DNA of 64,000 nucleotides from Pseudocercospora fijiensis CIRAD86. Taxonomy: Eukaryota > Ascomycota > Dothideomycetes > Mycosphaerellales > Mycosphaerellaceae. Each line of letters opens with the position of its first letter. The stretch's first letter is position 1. The translations under genes and the position numbers were made by a program. This document shows positions 41,954 through 52,695 of the stretch, in pieces. The notes beneath the pieces were generated by a model. It saw only the letters and a program-made list of their open reading frames with translations. It was not told the DNA's origin and searched no databases. The DNA is taken from positions 136,886-200,885 of the forward strand of contig NW_006921536.1 in the NCBI RefSeq assembly GCF_000340215.1, written 5' to 3'.

Positions 41954-42616
41954 AAGTTTGAATGTTGCATACCTACGAGCTTCACGACTGCTGCTAGCCT
42001 CGCCTCTTTCGAATTGTGCAGCATGCAATCGAGTCTCGGGATCGGTGATGACAGTAAGGTAGCCATATCAGTGAAGGCAAGCGTTTCGTTGCAGCTTCTT
42101 ATATAAGCCCAACGATCTAGCCACTCGCTCGCTCTACTCCTCAATCCCATGAATTTTATCATCAGAGATGTCACGCCAGCTGCAATCACGAGTACAAAAT
42201 CATCTCCCTCCGCCAACCACATGCAGTTTTCCCATATCTACACCATCTTACTGCCACCATGTTCCATCCTGTTCGTCGCGGCTCCTGATCCATCATGATC
42301 AACATGGGCGAGCCCGACAACATACTCGTCACAAGCCTATTCATGCCTTATCCACCGAAAACTGAGATCTTAACATGAGTTAGGATTAACGACACAATTC
42401 GCTCGAATGGCGTAGAACGTGCCAGATGCGAGAGAAAACCAGACGGGTATTAGGGGAAAGGAGTGAGAGAAGACCATAGGTGCTAAAGGTGGTCAAGAGC
42501 ATGGTAAGTGTGGGTTGAATTCATGGTAGAAAATCCACGCCCGGGCAGATTGGCATGTACGTACGATGACTCCCAAAAAAGACCGTATTCACACCCTGTT
42601 CCTTCACCAAACCAAT
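41954..42616. other. intergenic, no gene seen
   Basis: Convergent 3' flanks. The segment 42,575-42,720 is strongly CCA/TCC-rich on the plus strand. Confidence 0.4.
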
Positions 42617-42997
42617 TCAATCACAAACACACCTCCCCAACTCCCCCTCCAACCCCCCATCCTCCTCACAAACCATCCTACATTTCTTTTCCTTCCCCTT
42701 CCCCAAATTCAAATTTTTAATACTATCACACATCCCCGTCCCCTCACCCGTACACGAGAACTCCTGACCCGCGGGACAAGGACGAGGTAAAGGCCCGTCT
42801 GGTGTGCATTGGAAAAAACGTATCGAGTTGAAGCAGCTGCCGTAGAGATCGCCGATTTTGCAAATCGAGTCTGAGCCGTTGGAGGGGTTGAGATATTCTT
42901 GGTTTGGGGTGAAGTCTCGTTGATGGCGGGAGAGTTCGAGGTAGCTGATGATGATGAAGAAGAGGATGTGGCAGATTGAGAAGGTGGTGGAGGGCAT
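42617..42997 (-). CDS. secreted cysteine-rich protein, 126 aa
   Basis: The Met at 42997 begins a signal peptide (STTFSICHILFFIIISYLEL). The mature protein has about ten cysteines: DSICKIGDLYGSCFNS, IRFFQCTPDGPLPRPCPAG, EFSCTGEGTGMCDSI, KKCRMVCEED, GRCVCD. The FFQC...PCPAGQEFSC spacing recalls small fungal chitin-binding-like (CBM14-type) or extracellular lectin-like folds, without certainty. An acidic Gly/Glu-rich stretch precedes the last CVCD. The leader upstream is rich in CA. It is a second effector-type candidate in this gene island. An in-frame ATG far upstream is rejected because it would hide the signal peptide. Confidence 0.6.
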   Translation of the reverse strand: MPSTTFSICHILFFIIISYLELSRHQRDFTPNQEYLNPSNGSDSICKIGDLYGSCFNSIRFFQCTPDGPLPRPCPAGQEFSCTGEGTGMCDSIKNLNLGKGKEKKCRMVCEEDGGLEGELGRCVCD

Positions 42998-43435
42998 GGT
43001 GGAGGATTTTATTCCGCCTGGGTTTGGATTTTGTGCTTTGATGTTGTGGGTGTGTGAAAAGTTGTCTGGTTTCTGTCTGTTCTTTTCCAGGGGGGGATTT
43101 GCTGTTTGCTGATGTGCTGTAGGCTGTCTTCTGCGGTCGATGGTCGCTGTGTCAAGGTCGCTAAGTGACGTCGTGAGGTGTGGTTCGTGATTCAGGAGAA
43201 GTTCCAACTTCCAAGTGCAGATCACGAGCTAAAATTTCTAGTGGCGCTTGCTCCAAACTTGGCACTATCAGGCAGATCTCCATTCGTGCCTTAGCCATTA
43301 CATGCTCCTCGGTCATCACCTATGCAATATTCCAAGATCATTGCTGCCTCAATAGCTTGATTCTTTGGTTTGGTTCTGCCATCGCTTCCATGCCGTCCAG
43401 CTTCATGTCCTCATTCGCGAACCCACATTCAATAC
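42998..43435. other. intergenic, no gene seen
   Basis: Contains the promoter of the secreted protein and the 3' flank of UPRT; no other support for coding. Confidence 0.4.
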
Positions 43436-44292
43436 TCAAAGTGTGTAGAATCTGTCACCAAAGTCTCCCAGACCTGGCACAATGTAGCTGCGACACAAAT
43501 TGTGAGCGAGCTTTCGTTATCGAGAGAGTCGCGATACACTTACTTTTTCTCATTCAATCCTTGATCAACAAAGGCAGTGACCACTCGCAGGCGAGGGAAC
43601 TTCTCTGCAAAGTTCTGGACGCCTTCTGGCGAGGCAATGAGGTTCAAGAACAAAATGCGTTCTTCTGGCACACCCTTCGATAGCAACACGTCCACAGCCA
43701 TGAGAGCAGATCCACCCGTTGCAAGCATTGGATCTAAAAGGAGTACCCATCGATCCTTAATATCTTCAGGTAGCTTGTCGTAGAACAGTCTTGGCTTGCT
43801 GGTGTCTTCATCTCGCTGAATGAGGATCTTGCCGATACGTACACTGCGACAGCATTCTCGTAGAGCCTGCTCCATCGATTCACCTGCGCGCATAATAGAC
43901 ACACCACAGATCTTGCCCTCAAATTTGACACCAGCATAAGTTCGCCCTTGGACTGGTGTGGTGACCGTGTGAGGCAAGACTGGCAGGTGGTTGAGTGCTT
44001 CCTCGACGAGTAGACGGCTGACTCGATTGCTGTGAAAGATGAAGTCGGCACGTCCGGTGTTGATGTCTCGAAGCATCCTGCTCAGCTTTAGTCAAAGAAG
44101 CAAGGCTGGCAGGTGCGAAACGACAACATACGTGAGGAGGGCTATCAGTTGTGGTGTCTGAGGTAGGATATGGAGATTGCTGATTTTAGGAACCGTTGAC
44201 ACTGTAGCTGTTGGCTTGAGATCTGTCGACCTGTAGTTCGGGCCAAGCTGCTGGCTGGGTGCCCTGATTAATGGCGAGCCTTGGGAAGCCAT
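43436..44292 (-). CDS. uracil phosphoribosyltransferase (FUR1 type)
   Basis: UPRT makes UMP from uracil and PRPP in pyrimidine salvage. Three exons (44132-44292, 43544-44077, 43436-43487) join to 248 residues in frame. Exon 1 ends PQTPQLIALLT; exon 2 carries RMLRDINTGRADFIFHSNRV, RLLVEEALNHLP, CGVSIMRAGESMEQALRECC and the PRPP loop LLDPMLATGGSALMAVDVLL; exon 3 ends YIVPGLGDFGDRFYTL, the uracil-binding tail. Introns are 54 and 56 bp. The last exon is needed for activity. The gene is divergent from WAPL, and a mariner-like element now sits in the shared upstream region. Confidence 0.93.
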
Positions 44293-44510
44293 TTTGCTGC
44301 TGGACTCGAGGAATTTTTCCGACAGGATCTTATGGGTGTGATGAAAGAGACGTGGCCTGGACGAGGTGAGCTAGAAGAAACTTCGACGAAGCTCCAGAGG
44401 AAAGAGATAACTACATACTGATGAAGGAAATAACGAAGCAGAAGAGGAGTGGTCCGAGTGGAGGGGATTTGTGGGCCAGGCCCAGGCTGCTCGCGTGGCT
44501 TACTGTGCTG

Positions 44511-44530
44511 CCAAGGTAAGCGTGCCCACC
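44511..44530 (+). repeat. left inverted repeat, mariner-like element 2
   Basis: CCAAGGTAAGCGTGCCCACC is matched in inverse at 47705-47724 with one C/T difference. Confidence 0.85.
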
Positions 44531-44639
44531 TCGCGCTAGTTACGCGAGGTTCGTAGACCCTGCTAGTTTGTTAGCAACCGCGAATCTATAGTAGTTTCTC
44601 GTGCTCAACTCGCTCGTGGTTACGCTTAGGGTTAAGAAG

Positions 44640-46168
44640 GAGGCATTTCTCGAGCCTACCGTCGATTAAGCGACTAAACTATACCTCTCTACCGCAAACC
44701 CGACGCGTCTCGTAAAGCCAAAGAGGCCGCCGAGAGCGCCGCTATTATAGTAGAAGCTTAGTCTGCTGCTACTTAGAAGAAGCGCAAACGCACTATTAAA
44801 GTAGGTGCCTCGAGGAAGCGATAGAATAGTGCTAATTAGCAATTGTAACTAGACGATTAATTGCTAGAAGCTAGCGGTTATCCGGAGGGTTAAGACGCGC
44901 CTATAGAAGACGAAGCCGCGCCTACTAAAGCGGACGATAAAGAGAGGGTTAATAAAGAGAATAAGGACGTAGAAGCGTAGTAAGAAGCCGAGATTAAGTA
45001 CAACTTCCGTACGCTAGTATATATATCCTATAGCAAAGAACGCCTACATAGAGATTGTTAACTACGCGTACGGCGAGTAACTAGCTTCGAGACCTAGCGC
45101 AACTTCCTCGAAGTGTATAATAAGTAGTATAAAGGGTAGGAAGACAAATACGACTGTCGAGAGATTATCGTTAAGTGCTCGCACTATAGCCTTCGATAGC
45201 GAGATATCTTCTTAACAAGTGTCGGCGGTAATAAGCGAGAACAAGACTCGGTATAGCTTGCTGTTCTTAATTAACTCGACGACTAGCATAACGCTAATAG
45301 GCAAGGCCTTATTGTAACTATAGATATAATAGTAGTTAATCTAAAGCCGCTATAGACGCCTACACAACTGCGAGCGAGGCAATAGTAGCGACTAATACCC
45401 GGCGGCTCTTAAAGGGTAACTACGACTTAGCGGCAGTTAGATGAAGTACGTCGGTAGCGGCGTCTCGAGTTAGAAGAAGAGGCTAGCAATCTACGGCAAA
45501 CGCCTTTAGCTAAAGAGCTTCGTAAGGAAGATAATAGCGACTATCGAGAGATAATAAAGCGTATATAGGCGTATAAGAAGACAACCTGTAACTAGTATAG
45601 TTAGTACTGCTATTATAACGGCTCTAACCTAGATACTGCTTACTACTTAATCTTTAAAGAGATTGCTATAGCGTAGGCGGCTAGAATAGCGAGAGGCGAG
45701 CTTACTATTATAGATCTAGGCTCTACACTTATTAATAAGATATAGCGCTATAAGCAGCGCTATATAAGCAACTCGGCTCGCAATCTATTTACTTAGAGTG
45801 CGAAGAGCGCAAAGGTTAACGGTGGATACAGTAGCGGCGTAACGGTTAATAATTATATGCCTAGCTCTATAGTAGTGAAGGAATAGCTGCCCTCGAGTCC
45901 ACTACGTAGCTTACAACCGAATATAGAATAGGTAGACCTAAAGGATTAAATCTACGATTTCTTCGCCTAGCTTTATTAAAGGATATATTAGAGCTATAGA
46001 TTAGAAGACCTAGAGCATATAGAGCGAGTATTTAAAGATAGGGAGCTTAGGTTGCAGAGATATATCGGCATAACTAAAGGAAAGTGGTATAAACTAGGCT
46101 TCAAAGAAGGGCAATAGGAGTATTTCCGCCAAGCGGGGCGGAGGTATATAAAGGATAGACAGCTTTGA
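44640..46168 (+). pseudogene. accessory gene of mariner-like element 2, unknown conserved protein
   Basis: One frame with only RIP-type stops runs for about 500 codons to a TGA at 46166-46168. The N-terminus is basic (RKAKEAAESAA, KKRKRTIKVGASRKR), then acidic. Near 45,588-45,615 is TCN-(W)-YS-(W)-YCYYNGS, followed by YYLIFKEIAIA-(W)-AARIARGE. The last 70 residues form a helical tail (YDFFA-(W)-LY, LEDLEHIERVFKDRELRL, YIGITKGKWYKLGFKEGQ). The order Cys box, W-A-x-x-I block, FF...W tail is the same as in element 1. No named domain is recognised; a DNA-binding or targeting role is only a guess. Confidence 0.65.
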
Positions 46169-46479
46169 GATTCATAGAGTTTCTATACAACAGCACACCG
46201 TAGAAAAACACTGAAAAAAAGAGACGGCCTTGTTATATACGTATACTGTCGAGAAATAATTATTATACGATAAGTATTATATATTGTTGTTGTGTTCTAA
46301 TAGTTGTATAGAAGCTAAAAGTAATAAGAGACATACGGCTTCGCTAGCTCCGAGCAAAGCCGAGCGAATCCGAGTAGAAGCCGAGCGACCTAATAACGAC
46401 GAGATCTCCCTAATACTACGCCTACGGTAGTCGAAATCCGTGTGCGATAGTAGAGGATTTGTCTTAGCATAACTTTGTC

Positions 46480-47615
46480 TACCAAATTAGTAGCCGTTTG
46501 CTTGTCTAGCGAACCGCCGAGCATATAAGGTAGACCTACGAATACCGGATATATTTTAGTCGGAGATCCGATTAGTATCGGTACCTAGAGGCCTAAAACT
46601 ACGCTTTTAAGTATAATGCTGTATTAACCTGTTCTATAGCGTATTGAAGGAATAGACCGAATGTCTCGTATACCTTTACGAGGTCTATATTACGTCTAAT
46701 CTATACTTTAAGCGAGTTGAAGGACATCTTAATAGGATTGAAGTCTAGTAAGTATAGCGGCAAGTAACGCAGGTGAATGCCAAACCTATTATATAGGTCT
46801 TAGACGCGTAGACTATAGTATATTAAGGTATTGTCTATAGCAAGAAACATGCCTCTATCTAGTCGAGGCAGTATAAACAACTCTAGCTAGTCTTCGAAGT
46901 CTACGGCTTTAATAGAGCCTTAGTAGATTAGGTAATCGTCTAGATAACCCTTACTTGTTATAGTAGGTAGTATAGACTATCTCTTTAACCTCTTCGAGCC
47001 CCCGATATCTTTATACGGTATATTAACCTTAGAATAGCTATATTTCCGCTATCTAGTACGCTCGTTTAAACTAGACTCGTCGATATAACAAACACGGTCT
47101 ATTAGCATCCCCTTCTATAGTATCCGCTAGTTCTCGCGCAACTCGTAGCTCTGTTCTAGTGCCTTGCGCTACGCCTTCTTCTTCGAGAAGTTATGCCTCT
47201 TAATAATATTACTAACCGTAGACTTAGATACTACAACGTTAAACTCGTCGAATATAAACTATACGGTCTCGGAATAGTACGAAGTCGGTCGATCGCGAAG
47301 ATAGTCGATTATACGCACCTCCTACGCTAAAGTAAGGGCTCGAGACGGTCCTTTCTTCGCCTATTGCGGATATAGCTCGCTAAACAATATAATATTAATC
47401 CTTAGGGCATCGACGGCGCGCCTACTAATACGAGTCTTCCGTACGGCACTGCGATTAGAATAGCCTTCTGCCTATAGATCTTTGATAAAGGTAATCTGAT
47501 CCTCCGGTATACGCGTGCGGTGCGGGAGCGCGTGTTTCTAAGTCGCGCGCGCTATTCTAGGCGACTAAACAATACCTAAGAACGGCTATACTATTAAAAA
47601 AGCGACGACAAGCAT
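46480..47615 (-). pseudogene. Tc1/mariner-type (DDE_3) transposase
   Basis: Starting at the ATG at 47615 the frame reads an N-terminal helix-turn-helix (IPEDQITFIKDL, EGYSNRSAVRKTRISRRAVD), a second DNA-binding part (STVSNIIKRHNFSKKKA) and the catalytic core: RVCYIDESSLNERT (first Asp), RGMFLAIDNTLIYYSLRV (second Asp) and LRYLPLYLLDFNPIKMSF. The last site should be Glu (NPIE); here it is Lys, a G-to-A change of RIP type. About 20 in-frame TAG/TAA codons add to the inactivation. The C-terminal limit is approximate. Confidence 0.88.
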
Positions 47616-47704
47616 GCCGGTAATAATACGATTGATTGCAGCTACTCAGTGTTCGGGTTTACTAACTAATTGGCAGGCTTCGCGAACGACGCGTAGGGAC
47701 CCTG

Positions 47705-47724
47705 GGTAGGCACGCTTACCTTGG
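47705..47724 (-). repeat. right inverted repeat, mariner-like element 2
   Basis: Inverse of 44511-44530 with one difference; TA target site follows at 47730-47731. Confidence 0.85.
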
Positions 47725-47731
47725 CACGGTA

Positions 47732-48088
47732 ATATCAAGGTGCACCTGCAGCGGGCGGATCCGGTGGGCAAGGATGGTCGGCCTCAAGTGAAGTTTAGCC
47801 GGTCCGTTGTTTTGTTGACGTCGCCATGCACCCTTTGCTTCATTCAAGTCTCACATCTTCATCGACAACATCCCATTCTCACGCTACCATCGCAATCATC
47901 ACATACGCGCGACCAGAATGATACCATAGACGACACAGACTCGCTACCATACTCGCCTCCACGGCGATCGCGACGAGGGAAACATCACATGCGTTGACCG
48001 GCCCCGTTTGACGCAACGGCCTGTGAGGATGTGCCTGGAGTGAGCTGACCACCGACGCGACTGCATTTGCGATTCGAGCAGCACCATA
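47732..48088 (+). promoter_or_regulatory. WAPL upstream region
   Basis: 357 bp between the transposon and the WAPL start codon. Together with 44293-44500 it would have formed a ~565-bp bidirectional promoter before the insertion. An open minus-strand frame overlapping it (47,879-48,571) is an antisense shadow. Confidence 0.5.
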
Positions 48089-51000
48089 ATGGCCGCTGTT
48101 TCTACCTTCGCGCAGCAAGGCCGCCGCAAGCAGACAACATATGGCAGGGCATCTCGCAACGCAAACGCATGGGATGTTAGTGGCTTCGATGCGTCCGACG
48201 ACGACGATGGACAGGCAGCGCCGCAGGTTGTGGTGCCGCGCGCGTCGAAGACGGTGAAAGGGGCATATACGGTGCAGAAGCAGGAAAGCAAGGAACATAA
48301 GCTGAAGCCGGTCAAAGCAAGAGCGAAGAAGCAGGACGACTTTGATGTGCCTTCTTCGGATGACGAGGTTGGCAACAGCATCACGCGCCGATCCCCGCCG
48401 ACTTTGGGCTCGAAGCGAAGACTGGTAGATGCTGGCGAGCACAAGGAGGAAGAGCTGGCACCATGGGAAAGGCGGGCCACTGAAACGACCGGAACAACAG
48501 ATGGGAGCCAGAGAGCGCATACAAGTACATGCGACGCACCAGGAGAGCAGCTGATCACCGAGCTCGCACAAGCCACGCCAAAGAAGAGTGCAAACCCGAA
48601 AGACAAAGTGTCGACAAGTTCACCTCCGAAAGATGTAGGCAGCCCCGGTGGCTCGAGTGCTGCAGCTCGGTTGAAAGCTCGCAGGCTACAGACGGGCAGT
48701 CAGACGCAGCCCAGCGCGGAAGATGTGCCAAACAAGCAGATTTCGCGGATACACAAGCGCTTTGAGCACGATGGTGCCGAGTCGGATCCGACTCCCAGGA
48801 AGCGGCCTAGGTCTGGCGAGCTCCAAGCATCAGTGGACGGCGAAGACGTTGCGATGGAGGATCTGCCCCCACCGAGATGTGAATCAATGACTCCAGGACC
48901 AGAAGTGGTTGCCTCACCGCCGCCGCCGCCCAAGCCTGCTAGTGGCGATATCTTCGACTTCCCGGAGTCCAGCGCAGACGATGTAAATCGTGTGCCGCCA
49001 AAGATGGTCAAACGCACTTCACCTCAACAGCATACCAGACGAGGGAAGCTGAAAATGACGTCTCGATCGTCGCCCCGTAAGATGGAGTCTGCTCCGGCAA
49101 GACTGCATGGAATGCTTCCTCGCAGCGACACAGATACGACTGATAGCACAGCCAAGTCGCCATCGATGTCGACAAGCCGACCAAGTACGCCTAACAAGTC
49201 TGGGAGGAACCGCAATATGCTCACGCCGGAGACAGCAGTGAAGACTAGAGACACTGCGACCTCTAAGCAGGGAGACTTGTGGGATCAGGTGATGGACGAA
49301 GAAGAGTCTGCGCCTTCGCCAAGTGGACTGCCAATGCAAGAACTGACTTTGAAATCGACCAAGAGACCGATTGCGAATCCCTCTACCATCCGCGCCACAC
49401 TATCAAAGTCAAGCTCGGATGTGGGACCAGCTCGGCGGCGTACAAAACTGGTTGATCGATTGAAAGCCTCAGCCCCAAGCTCTGAAAACGGTTATTCGGA
49501 CGACGACGAGTCAACCGATGAGGATTCTACAGACGTGGAAGTTAGCAGTGAGGGTGCGAGTCCTGACAAGTCTACTTTAAGCCAGTCGCAGATGTACAGT
49601 CAGACTTCTGCTACTGCTGACTCCGGACCCAAAATCACATATGCTGCTCGGGTGCGCTCATATCTTCCAGAAGACAGCTTCGAAGAGGGCCTTATGCTAG
49701 GCCTGCAAACGGAAGACTCGCAGCCAGGCCCAGTTCTGAACAGGCGTACAAACAGCAAATCAGCCGCCGAATCGCAGAAATCAGCATTTGATCTAGATAA
49801 CAGCGATGACGATGACACTGGTGGTCGAATGCGCACCATTCACGAGTTACGTGCTGGTGGAGGCAATCGCCGCTTTGAGGACGAGACGACAAGCCTGCTC
49901 TACGATATTGCCGACCACAATGCCTCAGGAAGAAGCCGGAGGCGAAGTGCGTTAATCGAGCTGGCCAACAAGTTGAATGACAAGACATTTGTGGAGAAGT
50001 TCTTCAGACATGGCTTCGAGGGACGGCTACTAAAAGAGTGCGGAGGTGCTTCAGATACCATTGCGGATGTGTTATTGGCTTCGATTCTGAACTTGCTTCT
50101 CGCGAGCGACGCACCAGATCACCTTGCTCAATCGGCCAGAGATGGTGGTTGTTTGCAGTGGCTCGTCCAGATTGCTTCAAACCGATCTGACCTGAATGTG
50201 GTTGCAAAAGACCGCAGCAACAACATGTCGAAGTCTGCCCAGTCGACATTCAATGACTTTGTCGGTCAAATGGCTCGACAGGAGCGGATTTGGGACGATG
50301 CCAAGCCGAACACCATCACTATCCGCATCTTGGCTCTCAAGGCGCTCGAGAAGGTTGTCATGAAGCTGCGCAGATCTGGCGATAGGACCGATCTAATCCG
50401 CTCCGAGCATGTGAGAAGCATCGCACCCTCTGCAGACGACGTCGCCAGCATCGATGGTCCAACAAAGCTTATGGAAGTTTTGTTGTCAGTGTCGGTCCTG
50501 GAGTCACTCTATGGCAATGCTGCTACGCTATCCTGGCCATCTGATGTGACCGAACGAGTGGTTAGCATATTGCTGATGCCCGCGAAGGACCAAGCAGCAG
50601 TGCAGACTCTTCATATTCTGTGCTTACGCCTGTGCACTTATCTCACAACGGATAACTCGCGCAACTGCAAGGCTTTCTCGAGGTCTGAGCTGATTTGCCA
50701 TCTCCTAGGCGCGATGCTCAACAGCTTCCGCCTGCACACTACTGAGGTTGTCAAGGAGCAGCGCGAGAAGAACCTGGCGTTCCTGGTGCCAGCAGTCGGC
50801 GTTACCATCAACCTTACGTTGCACAACGAGAAAGCACGCAGTTACGCTGCAACGGCAGAGGCAGCGCCACTTCTAAGCGACCTCGTGGTCGAATTTCAGG
50901 TTGGACAAAAGCACATGCTTGATGCCGAGTCGGAAGAGGATGGTGTGGCGAATGTTGCATATGGATACCTGGCAGTGACGCTTGCGAACCTGTGTCGAAA

Positions 51001-51193
51001 CAAATCGGCTAAGCAGGTGATTGCTTCAAAGTTGCCAGGAAACAAGCTCAGCACACTTGTCACTGCTGTCGAGGAATTTATCGCGCATCATCAGAAAGTC
51101 GATATGCTGAATGATGAGGCAGGCGCGGAGGTGTGGGGTGCCTTTACGGAGATGCTGAAGGGCATCCTAGAAAAGCTGAAGTTGGAGGCCTGA
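48089..51193 (+). CDS. WAPL (Wapl/Rad61) cohesin-release factor
   Basis: A single-exon protein of 1,034 residues. The start MAAVSTFAQQGRRKQTTYGR contains the basic K-x-TTYGR element typical of fungal Wapl. Residues 1-570 are disordered and rich in Ser, Pro and charged residues (for instance SDDDESTDEDSTDVEV). The WAPL domain begins near RTIHELRAGGGNRRFEDETT and runs to the end as helical repeats: RSALIELANKLNDKTFVEKF, LLASILNLLLASDAPDHLAQ, NTITIRILALKALEKVV, LAFLVPAVGVTINLTLHNEK, VAYGYLAVTLANLCRN. Wapl opens the cohesin ring and affects chromosome condensation. It appears intact. Transposons lie 0.36 kb upstream and 1.25 kb downstream. Confidence 0.9.
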   Translation: MAAVSTFAQQGRRKQTTYGRASRNANAWDVSGFDASDDDDGQAAPQVVVPRASKTVKGAYTVQKQESKEHKLKPVKARAKKQDDFDVPSSDDEVGNSITRRSPPTLGSKRRLVDAGEHKEEELAPWERRATETTGTTDGSQRAHTSTCDAPGEQLITELAQATPKKSANPKDKVSTSSPPKDVGSPGGSSAAARLKARRLQTGSQTQPSAEDVPNKQISRIHKRFEHDGAESDPTPRKRPRSGELQASVDGEDVAMEDLPPPRCESMTPGPEVVASPPPPPKPASGDIFDFPESSADDVNRVPPKMVKRTSPQQHTRRGKLKMTSRSSPRKMESAPARLHGMLPRSDTDTTDSTAKSPSMSTSRPSTPNKSGRNRNMLTPETAVKTRDTATSKQGDLWDQVMDEEESAPSPSGLPMQELTLKSTKRPIANPSTIRATLSKSSSDVGPARRRTKLVDRLKASAPSSENGYSDDDESTDEDSTDVEVSSEGASPDKSTLSQSQMYSQTSATADSGPKITYAARVRSYLPEDSFEEGLMLGLQTEDSQPGPVLNRRTNSKSAAESQKSAFDLDNSDDDDTGGRMRTIHELRAGGGNRRFEDETTSLLYDIADHNASGRSRRRSALIELANKLNDKTFVEKFFRHGFEGRLLKECGGASDTIADVLLASILNLLLASDAPDHLAQSARDGGCLQWLVQIASNRSDLNVVAKDRSNNMSKSAQSTFNDFVGQMARQERIWDDAKPNTITIRILALKALEKVVMKLRRSGDRTDLIRSEHVRSIAPSADDVASIDGPTKLMEVLLSVSVLESLYGNAATLSWPSDVTERVVSILLMPAKDQAAVQTLHILCLRLCTYLTTDNSRNCKAFSRSELICHLLGAMLNSFRLHTTEVVKEQREKNLAFLVPAVGVTINLTLHNEKARSYAATAEAAPLLSDLVVEFQVGQKHMLDAESEEDGVANVAYGYLAVTLANLCRNKSAKQVIASKLPGNKLSTLVTAVEEFIAHHQKVDMLNDEAGAEVWGAFTEMLKGILEKLKLEA

Positions 51194-52436
51194 TTTGGGC
51201 AGGCACACATACAAACGCATGGTGGTGTCACGGCCGTGTTCTCTTTTGTTACAAGATACCCAGACAGTTGTGTTGTATCCCCGTACGGATCACAAGATTT
51301 GATGTATGACCCAAACTTTCGCGTGCATCGGCATGCCGATGGTCACACAAGATTGACTCGCTTCCTTCCTACCTCTTCTTCACGCTTACAGTACATGCGA
51401 GTGCGGTATTGCAAATTCTACACAGATTTCTTCGGCTATCAGCGCTGTACCCCGTGCAAAGCTCTCAAGAACGCCCTGCTGTCAGCGGCATGACGACGAT
51501 GACCGATCTAAAGTGAGCGAGTGATGCTTGGTCGGCATGCCGTCTACCGTGGTACAAGTCTGCCTTCTTCAGCCGACGATAAGCAGTGTTTCACAGCGTT
51601 CGTGATCCCTTCGCCCGCTACCAACATATCGTCCGTGTAGCGATGGCCGTCGGTACGGCTCCCTTTGCCGGCATCACATGTACTTCGGGAGGAACAATGC
51701 CGCAGACAAACCACGCGAATGGAAGCCGTATACCCTGCCTAGCGTTGCATGAAAGCGATGCTTAAGACGCATGAAGATGTCAAGACTCCAAAATCCAATA
51801 TGTCCAACGTCGTAGGGCGAGAAAAGGAGCCAATTGCAGGTGCGGTGTCAGGAGGGAACCCTGCTAATCGATAGAACTTGGAAGAGCTTTTTCTGACGCA
51901 CCATTCCTGGAGCGTACTGACCGCAACATCGGCATCATCGTGAGATTTCGGCACGGCCTCGCGTAAGTTAAGGTGACCGCCTGTTGTCGTAGTGTAGTAG
52001 TAGGATGAGTTCACATCCCTTCCGCGAGGCAGGATAGGATAGGATAGCCTTGCTGCAATCCACGGTGCGCCTCGGTGGGCCGACTCGCCATTGAAAGCGA
52101 CGAGAAGCATCCTTTCTTCCCTCCTCCGCGTCCGTTCCTCCGTGCCTGTCTCGCCCGCCTTCCCCGTCCTACAGACTACAGTCCAGTTCCTTCTTGGATC
52201 GTCGAATCTTCATTTGTCGCGTCGCACACCACAAGGAGTAAGCAGACGCGCATCAGGGGCTTCTGCTGCTGAGCAAAGGAACGCCAGCAACAGCAACAAC
52301 GGCAACAAGCAAGCAAGCATCGCCGCCCCAACAACGCTACTCTCAACTCTCTCGGCCATCCCTTCACAACAGAAATCGTCCCGTTCCTCTCGTAACCAAC
52401 CAAGACAGCTCCCGCGCAAGCGAACCGAATAGACTT
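51194..52436. other. intergenic, no gene supported
   Basis: A frame across 52,091-52,432 is open but begins with TTG, has no ATG in good context, and is Gln/Ser/Arg-rich low-complexity sequence. The MULE inserted a few bases past its end. Confidence 0.45.
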
Positions 52437-52445
52437 CTTGGGATT

Positions 52446-52498
52446 CCTCGTCTCTTCCCCGAGCCCCAGCTACCTACCCGAGCCCCAGCATAACCCGG
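52446..52498 (+). repeat. left terminal inverted repeat of the MULE
   Basis: 53 bases starting CCTCGTCTCT; inside them the word CCGAGCCCCAGC occurs twice in tandem. Mirrors 55815-55867 with one T/C difference. Confidence 0.92.
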
Positions 52499-52695
52499 TG
52501 CTAGCACTATTGTAGAATCGCCTCTGTATCAATTTACGCCTAATATAGGCTGTTTCCATTCCTGGTTAGTGTTGTTAATAGGCGCGTAGCGCGTTATACC
52601 TAGGAAGTCGCGCCTCGAAGGCTCGAATTCTATCGTAGACCTAAAATTCGCATTTCTTCCCCCTTTTATAGTAGATTGCCTAGTAACCATCGAAA

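Larger units (their letters stand above)
44501..47731. mobile_element. Tc1/mariner-like element 2, two convergent genes
   Basis: TA at 44501-44502 and 47730-47731 flank the element. A 20-bp inverted repeat starts CCAAGGTAAGCGTGCC at 44511 and ends at 47724 with one mismatch; the outer few bases differ by a small indel. The plus strand carries the accessory gene (to 46168) and the minus strand a DDE transposase (46,480-47,615). The core is heavily RIPped but the outermost ~130 bp at each end keep CA and TG. It lies between the divergent UPRT and WAPL genes. Confidence 0.82.

Noticed and set aside
47879..48606. Long minus-strand ORFs over the WAPL start
   Set aside because: Antisense shadows of a well-supported gene; no domain.
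52091..52432. 113-codon plus-strand frame before the MULE
   Set aside because: Starts with TTG, no good ATG, low-complexity Ser/Gln/Arg content.
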